Of a stretch of 20,731 nt of DNA, positions 15,487-20,731 are shown piece after piece. Position numbers and translations under genes: made by a program. Positions within the stretch are counted from its first letter, which is position 1. Each line of letters starts with the position of its first letter. Location: positions 1-20,731 of the forward strand of contig JAKCEC010000005.1 of the NCBI GenBank assembly GCA_021841725.1, read 5' to 3'. The stretch comes from Actinomycetes bacterium (GTDB lineage Bacteria; Actinomycetota; Acidimicrobiia; Acidimicrobiales; RAAP-2). The notes beneath the pieces were generated by a model that saw nothing but the letters and a program-made list of their open reading frames with translations, was not told the origin of the DNA and searched no databases.

Positions 15487-16779
15487 ATGGCTCTTGAAAA
15501 ACCCCAATGGCGAGAACTCTTCCGCGAAGTCGTCACCTCCGGCCTGTGCACCGGGTGCGCCGCCTGCGTGGTCGCGTGCCCGCACGATGTGTTGGACTAC
15601 GAGAGCGGGGACGGGGTCTACCGTCCCTGGCACCTCGACGTCGACGGGGGTCGCGAGGACTGCACCCACGGCGTCAAGGGGTGCACGATGTGCACCCGCG
15701 CCTGTCCGCGTTTTCGCAACTGGGAGAGCGAGATCGACACCCACCGTTTCGCCCGCGAGCGCCGCGAGGACGAGGTCTACGGGATCGGCGACGTGCTCTT
15801 GGCGCGTTCGACCGACGAGAGTCTGGTGGAGAACGGTCAGGACGGGGGGTTCGTGTCGACGCTCCTGGTCTACGCCCTCGAGAACGACCTGATCGACGCG
15901 GCCCTGGTGAGCGGACTCGAAGGAGACGGCGCGACCTGGCGCGCGCAGCCGCGCGTGGCGCGCACGCGCGAGGACGTCGTGGCCACCGCCCAATCGCGTT
16001 ACACCTACAGCGCCAACCTGCTCGCCTACCCCGAGGCCGTGGCGGCCGGGGCGGAACGCATCGCGCTCGTCGGGATGGGTTGCATGGCCTCGGCCCCCGG
16101 CGCCATGCAAACGCGCAAGGCGGGTAAGGTCGCGCGGCGCCTCAGTCTCACGATCGGGCTGCTGTGCTCGAAGACCTTCGACGACGCCATCTTCGAGGAG
16201 CTCTTCGAGAAGCGCTACGGGCTGAAGCGCGCCGACATCGTCAAGATGAACATCAAGGGCGTCTTTCAGATCTGGACCCGCGACGGCGCCTACCACGAGG
16301 TCCCCTTGAAGGAGGCGCACGCCTACACCCGCGCGGGCTGCACGAGCTGCCCCGACTTCGCCGCCGAACACGCCGACCTCTCGGCGGGGGGCATCGGCGC
16401 CTACAACGACTGGACGCTCGTCATCGTGCGCACCGACCAGGGTCGAGGACTCGTCGCCGCCCTCCAGGAGCGCGGGTTGATCGAGACCCGGCCCGGCGAC
16501 GACGACCCGGGAGCCGTGGCCCTGCTGCACAAACTCGCCCAGGTGTCGCGCAAGCGCTGGCCCGAGGACGCGGTCCCGGGACCCCGACGCATTCCCGTGC
16601 GGGCGTCGTGCCGACCGTGGCGCGCACCCCCACCCCCGCCCCCACCACGGTCTTCCTGGTTCGCCACGGCGTCACCGGGACCACGGGCAAGGTCTTGCCC
16701 GGCCGCGCGCCGGGTCTGCACCTCTCGCCGCGGGGCCGCGAACAGGCCGAGCGCGTGGCCCAGCGATTCGCCGAGTTGA
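15487..16779 (+). CDS. FrhB-type iron-sulfur flavoprotein (coenzyme F420 hydrogenase/dehydrogenase beta subunit family)
   Basis: The reading frame gives 430 residues. Residues 21-31 hold a ferredoxin-like Cys21-x2-Cys24-x2-Cys27-x3-Cys31, and Cys59/66/69/73 form a second set; together they suggest two Fe-S clusters. Next come the FrhB N-terminal motif 'QDGGFVSTLLVYALENDLID' and the C-terminal-domain motif 'CTSCPDFAAEHADLSAGGIG' (Cys285, Cys288). Family members use FAD and Fe-S to move electrons to or from F420 or ferredoxin; the partner here is unknown. Family similarity fades near residue 365-373. The last ~57 residues (Pro-, Arg- and Ser-rich) look like an out-of-frame reading of the next gene, because no stop occurs until 16777. 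The functional end is therefore uncertain. It is the first gene of a four-gene cassette. Confidence 0.82.
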   Translation: MALEKPQWRELFREVVTSGLCTGCAACVVACPHDVLDYESGDGVYRPWHLDVDGGREDCTHGVKGCTMCTRACPRFRNWESEIDTHRFARERREDEVYGIGDVLLARSTDESLVENGQDGGFVSTLLVYALENDLIDAALVSGLEGDGATWRAQPRVARTREDVVATAQSRYTYSANLLAYPEAVAAGAERIALVGMGCMASAPGAMQTRKAGKVARRLSLTIGLLCSKTFDDAIFEELFEKRYGLKRADIVKMNIKGVFQIWTRDGAYHEVPLKEAHAYTRAGCTSCPDFAAEHADLSAGGIGAYNDWTLVIVRTDQGRGLVAALQERGLIETRPGDDDPGAVALLHKLAQVSRKRWPEDAVPGPRRIPVRASCRPWRAPPPPPPPRSSWFATASPGPRARSCPAARRVCTSRRGAANRPSAWPSDSPS

Positions 16780-17258
16780 CGACCCCGCCGAGCGCGATCT
16801 ACGCCTCGCCGCTCGAGCGCACCCGCGAGACCGCCGCGCCCCTCGCGCGGACCCTGGGCCGTCGCGTGGCGATCAACCGTGGTCTGATCGAGTGCGATTT
16901 CGGCGACTGGACCGGCGCGTCCCTCGCGTCGTTGCGCAAGAAGCCCGAGTGGCGCGCCGTGCAGCACGCGCCCAGCACCTTTCGCTTCCCCAACGGCGAG
17001 TCCTTCACCGAGATGCAGTTACGGATGTGGACGACGCTGGAGGGTCTGGCGCAACGTCATCGCGGCGAGTCCCTCGTGGTGGTCAGCCACGCCGATCCGA
17101 TCAAGGCCGCCGTGACCTACGCCCAGGGGGTACCCCTGGACCTCTTCCAGCGCACCGTTATCTCGACGTGCTCGGTCAGCGTCATCGTCTTCACCCCGAC
17201 CACGCCCGTCGTCGCGGGCGTGAACACCACCGGAACACTCCAGGAGCTCGTCGCATGA
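16608..17258 (+). CDS. Histidine phosphatase superfamily protein, MSMEG_4193 type
   Basis: This is a histidine phosphatase (phosphoglycerate-mutase-like) protein of 216 residues from GTG 16608, or 213 from GTG 16617; neither start has a good Shine-Dalgarno. The catalytic 'FLVRHG' is near the N-terminus, followed by 'SPLERTRETA', the acid-motif region 'ECDFGDWTG', 'NGESFTEMQLRM', and the second histidine in 'VVSHADPIKAAV'. It resembles the actinobacterial MSMEG_4193 subgroup that travels with DUF3090. The substrate is not known. It overlaps the open frhB frame by about 170 nt, an unusually long overlap, and its TGA overlaps the DUF3090 start as ATGA, so the two are probably translationally coupled. 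Confidence 0.87.
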   Translation: MPTVARTPTPAPTTVFLVRHGVTGTTGKVLPGRAPGLHLSPRGREQAERVAQRFAELTTPPSAIYASPLERTRETAAPLARTLGRRVAINRGLIECDFGDWTGASLASLRKKPEWRAVQHAPSTFRFPNGESFTEMQLRMWTTLEGLAQRHRGESLVVVSHADPIKAAVTYAQGVPLDLFQRTVISTCSVSVIVFTPTTPVVAGVNTTGTLQELVA

Positions 17259-17737
17259 ACTACGAATTCAACGCCCCCGACAAGGTCATGGTGGGCGTGC
17301 GCGGTGAGGTGGGGGCGCGACTCTTCCTCCTCCAGGCGCGTCAGGGTCGTCGACTCGTCATCCTCAAGTGCGAGAAACTCCAACTGGCCGCGCTGGCGCA
17401 GTGGATATCGCAGGTCCTCGACGACATGGGTCGGCCCGGTCACCTGCCCGAGGACCTCGCCCTCGAACCCGAGTACGAGGTCGACTTCTCGGTGGGTGAC
17501 ATCGCCATCGCGGTCGACGAGGAACGCGACGTCATCGAGGTCACCTTCGAGTCCCTCGACGAGACCGACGACACCGCGACCCTCACGCTGACCAAGGAGT
17601 GGGCCGGGGCCCTGGCCATCGCCATCACCCGCCTCGTCGAGGCCGGGCGCCCGCCCTGTCCCCTCTGTGGCGGCCCCCTCGATCCACGAGGACACGACTG
17701 TCCGCGCACCAACGGACATCGCGCGCCCGTGCGCTGA
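17255..17737 (+). CDS. DUF3090 family protein with C-terminal zinc-ribbon-like motif
   Basis: This 160-residue protein matches the actinobacterial DUF3090 family, of unknown function. It begins 'MNYEFNAPDKVMVGVRGEVG' and contains 'RLFLLQARQG', an acidic middle ('DIAIAVDEERDVIEVTF'), and a C-terminal metal-site candidate 'CPLCGGPLDPRGHDCPRTNG'. That gives Cys135-x2-Cys138-x10-Cys149, with His147 or His155 possibly the fourth ligand. No signal peptide or membrane segment is seen, so it is likely cytosolic. The ATG overlaps the phosphatase stop, and the next gene starts 2 nt after its own stop. The family's constant partnership with the flanking phosphatase and kinase-fold genes suggests a joint function. 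Confidence 0.88.
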   Translation: MNYEFNAPDKVMVGVRGEVGARLFLLQARQGRRLVILKCEKLQLAALAQWISQVLDDMGRPGHLPEDLALEPEYEVDFSVGDIAIAVDEERDVIEVTFESLDETDDTATLTLTKEWAGALAIAITRLVEAGRPPCPLCGGPLDPRGHDCPRTNGHRAPVR

Positions 17738-17739
17738 GC

Positions 17740-18447
17740 GTGCGTCGCGACGACCAACTCCAACTCCTGCGCCACGGCGCCGTGGTCGTCGAAGGTCGCG
17801 TCCCCGGCTCCTCCAACCAGGCCCTGCTCGTCAGCGTGAGCCTCGACGGGGTCACGGCGCGGGCCTGCTACAAGGCGGAGGCCGGCGAACGGCCGCTCTG
17901 GGACTTCGCCGACGGGCTGTGGCGACGCGAGGTCGCCGCCGGTGAACTCGACCGGCTGCTCGGTACCGACCTGGTGCCGAGTACCGTCGCCCGCGACGAC
18001 CTCCCCTTCGGCGTGGGCTCGCTGCAGTGGTGGATCGACGGCGCCACCGAGGACCACTACTTCACCTTGCGCGAGAAGGAGTCGCTCCTCCCCTGGTTCA
18101 CCGACCTGTGCGCCTTTGACGTCGTCGCCAACAACGCCGACCGCAAGGGAGGCCACATCCTCTTCGACGGCGAGCGCTGTTGGGCCATCGACAACGGATT
18201 GTGCTTCCACGAGGAGGAGAAACTGCGCACGGTCATCTGGGAATACGCCGAGGAGGCCCTGCCCGATCGGCTCCTCGAACCCCTCGCGCGCCTCGCTCAG
18301 GGTGAGAGTGGGGAGCTGGGGTACTACCTCAGCGCCGCCGAGGTCGCCGCCACCGTGGCGCGCGCGCACGGGCTCCTCATCGCCAGTAGCTTCCCCTCGC
18401 CCAACGAGGAGGGCGACTGGCCGCCCTACCCCTGGCCCCTCATCTAG
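17740..18447 (+). CDS. SCO1664 family protein, PI3/PI4-kinase-like fold
   Basis: This 235-residue protein matches the actinobacterial SCO1664 family, distantly similar to PI3/PI4-kinase-like ATP-dependent kinases. Candidate active-site elements are Lys45 ('ARACYKAE'), the catalytic-loop-like 'FDVVANNADRKGGHIL' (Asp127, Asn132, Asp134, Arg135), and a metal-binding 'AIDNGLCF' with Asp151. The usual Asn after the DR motif is His139 and the usual His is Lys136, so activity is not certain. The GTG at 17740 lies 2 nt after the DUF3090 stop; longer in-frame starts would run into that gene. The target is unknown. The last codons (PLI-stop) lie in the left arm of a 30-bp palindrome shared with the convergent MFS gene. 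Confidence 0.85.
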   Translation: MRRDDQLQLLRHGAVVVEGRVPGSSNQALLVSVSLDGVTARACYKAEAGERPLWDFADGLWRREVAAGELDRLLGTDLVPSTVARDDLPFGVGSLQWWIDGATEDHYFTLREKESLLPWFTDLCAFDVVANNADRKGGHILFDGERCWAIDNGLCFHEEEKLRTVIWEYAEEALPDRLLEPLARLAQGESGELGYYLSAAEVAATVARAHGLLIASSFPSPNEEGDWPPYPWPLI

Positions 18448-18465
18448 GGCGCCCTAGATGAGGGG
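18436..18465. terminator. Perfect 30-bp palindrome holding both convergent stop codons
   Basis: CCCCTCATCTAGGGC is followed directly by its exact reverse complement, with no spacer. The TAG of the SCO1664-type gene (18445-18447) and the TAG of the MFS gene (18456-18454) lie in opposite arms, so both proteins end in Pro-Leu-Ile. Either transcript could form the same GC-rich hairpin (13 bp with a 4-nt loop). There is no T-tract on either side. A bidirectional terminator or 3'-end stabiliser is the likely role. Confidence 0.7.
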
Positions 18466-19917
18466 GACGAGGTCCGCCTCGAACTCCGGCACCCCCGACT
18501 CGAGCAGGAAGAACGTCACGAGCGCGCCCACCCCGAAGAAGCCGGCCGCCCACCAGAAGGCGACGGTGTAACCGTGGATGGTGGCGTCGGTCACGTTCAC
18601 GCGACACGTGAGGTGACCCGGCAGATTCTGACAACTCACCCGACGCGTGGTGATGACCGCGATCGTATTGAGCAGCGCCGTCCCCACGGATCCGCCGATC
18701 TGCTGGGCCGTGTTGACGAGGGCCGACGCGGCGCCCGCGTCGCGCGCTTCGATGCCCGCCGTCGCACTCGCGGTGGACGGTGCGTAGATGAGCCCCAGGC
18801 CCAATCCGGTGACGACGAGTCCCGGCAGGACGTGGCCGAGGTAGTCCGCGTGCGCGGGGAGGCGAGTGAACAGGATCATCCCCATCATCGCCAGCAGCAT
18901 TCCCACGGGCACGAGGGGACGCGGACCCACCAGGTCCAAGAGCCGCGCACTGGCCAGCGACGCCGAGACCGCGAGGGCGCCGACCAGCGGCAAGAAGAGG
19001 ACGCCGGTCTTGAGGGGGGTGTACCCGAGCGTGTTCTGCAGGTAGTACGCCAGGAACAGCGACACCCCGAAGAGGCCCATGGGCGTGACGAAGAGGGCGA
19101 TGAGCGAACCGCCCCTCGTGCGATTGGTCACGATGCGCAGGGGCAAGAGGGGTTTCTGGGAGTGGTTCTGCCACAGCACGAAGAAGAACAGCAGGACACC
19201 CCCGACGGCGAGGCTCAACCAGGTGTCAAAGTTCCCCCACCCCGTGGTGACCGCCCGCGACAGGCCGAACACCAGGGAGAAGATCCCCACGCTGGCGAGG
19301 ACGGAGCCGACGAGGTCGAGGTGGAACGTGCGCTCCCCGCGGCCGCCCTCGACGAAGAGGGCCACCCCGATCAGCGAGAGCAGGGCGAAGATCACGTTGA
19401 TGCTCAGGCACCACCGCCAGGAGGCCCACTGCGTCAACGCCCCACCCAGCAGCAGGCCAACGGCGGCCCCCGAACCCCCCACCACCCCGAAGATCACGAA
19501 GGCCCGGGCGCGTTCCTTGGGTTCGCGGAACGACACCGTCACGACCGCCAGAGCCGCGGGTGCGAGCACGGCCCCGAAGACCCCCTGGACGGCGCGCGCG
19601 CTGACGAGCTCGGCGAACGTCGACGCCGTACCACCCGCCGCGGACGCCGCCGCGAATCCCACCAATCCGATGACGAGGGTCGTGCGATGGCCCCAGAGGT
19701 CACTCAAACGACCGCCGAGGAACATCAAGGAACCAAAGGCCAACGCGTAGGCGGTGATGAGCCACTGTCGGTTGGCCGCCGAGAAGTTCAAGTCCACTTG
19801 GGCGCGGGGCAACGCGATGTTGATCACCGTCACGTCCAGGGCCACCATCAACTGGGCCACGCTGACCGCGACGAGCGCCCACCACCGACGATCGTGTGAC
19901 GGGGCGGCGAGTTCCAT
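18454..19917 (-). CDS. MFS drug exporter, DHA2 (14-helix, EmrB/QacA-like) family
   Basis: This 487-residue membrane protein has the length and motifs of proton-driven 14-helix exporters. Helix 1 carries '[16 protein letters not shown]', motif A is '[13 protein letters not shown]', and the antiporter motif C region reads '[13 protein letters not shown]', with Val where Pro is common. A late external loop between the last helices holds '[10 protein letters not shown]', whose two cysteines could form a disulfide. Substrates of the family are drugs, dyes or cell metabolites; none can be assigned here. The ATG at 19917 has no Shine-Dalgarno. No regulator gene adjoins it. It converges on the SCO1664-type gene through the 30-bp palindrome, and etfA ends 67 nt upstream on the same strand. 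Confidence 0.93.
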   Translation of the reverse strand: MELAAPSHDRRWWALVAVSVAQLMVALDVTVINIALPRAQVDLNFSAANRQWLITAYALAFGSLMFLGGRLSDLWGHRTTLVIGLVGFAAASAAGGTASTFAELVSARAVQGVFGAVLAPAALAVVTVSFREPKERARAFVIFGVVGGSGAAVGLLLGGALTQWASWRWCLSINVIFALLSLIGVALFVEGGRGERTFHLDLVGSVLASVGIFSLVFGLSRAVTTGWGNFDTWLSLAVGGVLLFFFVLWQNHSQKPLLPLRIVTNRTRGGSLIALFVTPMGLFGVSLFLAYYLQNTLGYTPLKTGVLFLPLVGALAVSASLASARLLDLVGPRPLVPVGMLLAMMGMILFTRLPAHADYLGHVLPGLVVTGLGLGLIYAPSTASATAGIEARDAGAASALVNTAQQIGGSVGTALLNTIAVITTRRVSCQNLPGHLTCRVNVTDATIHGYTVAFWWAAGFFGVGALVTFFLLESGVPEFEADLVPLI

Positions 19918-19929
19918 ACAGTTGCGTCC

Positions 19930-19935
19930 AGCCTA
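19930..19935 (-). promoter_or_regulatory. Putative -10 element of the MFS gene
   Basis: TAGGCT on the minus strand is identical to the hexamer before tRNA-Arg and ends 12 nt before the MFS ATG. A start about 7 nt downstream would leave only a 5-6 nt leader, in line with the lack of a ribosome site. No -35 is recognised, and I see nothing else in the 67-nt gap to etfA. Confidence 0.35.
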
Positions 19936-19984
19936 AAGAATGGGGGTCGCGTCGTGCGTCACGCCGTCACCCACTGACCGTGCG

Positions 19985-20731
19985 TCAAGCCGTGGGCGTG
20001 CGCGACCTCAGGGCGGCGATCACGGCGGGGAGCACCGTGTGGACGTCGCCCACCACACCGAGGTCACTGATCGCGAAGATCGGCGCGTCGGGGTCCTTGT
20101 TGATCGCGAGGATGTACGACGAGCCCTTCATTCCCACCATGTGCTGGGTCGCCCCCGAAATACCGCAGGCGACGTAGAGTTCCGGCTTGACGGTCTTGCC
20201 GGTCTGACCGACTTGGTGCGAGTACGGTACCCACCCGGCGTCGACGATGGCGCGGCTCGCGCCGGGCGCCCCGTGCAGTAATCGCGCCAGTTCCTCGACG
20301 AGTTCATAGGACGCCGCGTCACCGAGGCCGCGACCTCCCGACACCACGACGGCGGCGTCTTCGAGGGCGGGACCACTGCGTTCGGCGACGTGCGACGCAC
20401 GGAGGGTGGCGTCGCGCGTGGCGGATGCCGCCGGGGTCACGTCCTCGCGCGTGGCGGCGTTCGCGCCGGTCACCTCGGCGACGAAGGATTTCGCCCGCAC
20501 CACGATCAGCCCCGGCGCCCCCGCGGCGAATCGCGCGATCACAGTCTGGGTACCCCCGAAGACGGGGTGCTCGGTCTCGAGGTGCTCGCCGGCGCGCAAG
20601 CCCGTCACGTTGGTCAAGACCGGGACGTCCAGTAACACCGAGAGGCGCGCGGCGATGTCGCGCCCGTCGTTGCTCGTCGGGATCAACACGGCGTCGGGAT
20701 CCTCGTCCCCGAGCAGGCGCGCCACCGTCGC
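19985..20731 (-). CDS. etfA: Electron transfer flavoprotein, alpha subunit (5' end beyond window)
   Basis: 248 residues of the C-terminal part are present; the frame is open to the window edge, so the start lies outside. ETF-alpha pairs with ETF-beta, binds FAD and passes electrons from acyl-CoA and other dehydrogenases to the respiratory chain. The FAD domain is clear: '[10 protein letters not shown]', '[19 protein letters not shown]', '[17 protein letters not shown]' and '[21 protein letters not shown]', which is the ETF-alpha signature region. The upstream part '[20 protein letters not shown]' is the usual N-terminal domain. The beta-subunit gene is probably just beyond the window, by family habit. 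Confidence 0.95.
   Translation of the reverse strand, partial: ATVARLLGDEDPDAVLIPTSNDGRDIAARLSVLLDVPVLTNVTGLRAGEHLETEHPVFGGTQTVIARFAAGAPGLIVVRAKSFVAEVTGANAATREDVTPAASATRDATLRASHVAERSGPALEDAAVVVSGGRGLGDAASYELVEELARLLHGAPGASRAIVDAGWVPYSHQVGQTGKTVKPELYVACGISGATQHMVGMKGSSYILAINKDPDAPIFAISDLGVVGDVHTVLPAVIAALRSRTPTA

Noticed and set aside
16625..16650. C-rich tract as a programmed frameshift site
   Set aside because: Runs of C interrupted by A or G do not match a known heptameric slippery site, and no downstream structure was confirmed; retained only as one explanation for the overlap.
1..20731. CRISPR arrays, insertion sequences, prophage or toxin-antitoxin genes
   Set aside because: No regularly spaced repeats, transposase or integrase motifs, terminal inverted repeats or small antitoxin-like pairs were found on either strand.

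Overview
This is a 20.7 kb window of high-GC chromosomal DNA with very dense coding on both strands. The gene set points to an actinobacterium: a cofactor-F420-type FrhB protein, the actinobacterial trio MSMEG_4193-type phosphatase / DUF3090 / SCO1664-type kinase-fold protein, a LmbE/Mca-like deacetylase, and argS and lysA in the same neighbourhood. A deep lineage such as Acidimicrobiia is my best guess, by inference only. Nothing looks like a phage, plasmid, insertion sequence or CRISPR array. No gene-free stretch exceeds 300 bases; the longest gaps (about 240 and 190 nt) are described below.

Region 1 (1-6.9 kb): the 5' part of lysA (minus) is divergent from a tRNA-Arg(CCG) gene (plus). Pyruvate kinase, a btuD-btuC-btuF vitamin B12 importer and argS follow, all on the minus strand. 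The importer operon is headed by a cobalamin riboswitch. The argS...lysA order common in actinobacteria is kept but split by pyk, the tRNA and the B12 importer.

Region 2 (6.9-13.5 kb): aconitase (plus) converges on a minus-strand operon of DEAD-box helicase, PIG-L deacetylase and SulP anion transporter.

Region 3 (13.5-15.5 kb): a BCP peroxiredoxin (plus) converges on an fpg/nei-type DNA glycosylase and DedA pair (minus), a possible oxidative-damage theme.

Region 4 (15.5-18.4 kb): a tightly packed plus-strand cassette holds FrhB, a histidine phosphatase, DUF3090 and a SCO1664 PI3/4-kinase-fold protein. It pairs a phosphatase with a kinase-like protein, and its function is unknown to me. This is the best candidate for an undescribed system.

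Region 5 (18.4-20.7 kb): a DHA2-type MFS exporter and the C-terminal part of electron-transfer flavoprotein alpha, both minus.

Recurring architecture: all three convergent protein-gene junctions have stop codons overlapping or 6 nt apart, embedded in or touching an inverted repeat. One is a perfect 30-bp palindrome. Several starts lack a Shine-Dalgarno but have a TANNNT-like hexamer 6-7 nt upstream, suggesting leaderless mRNAs.
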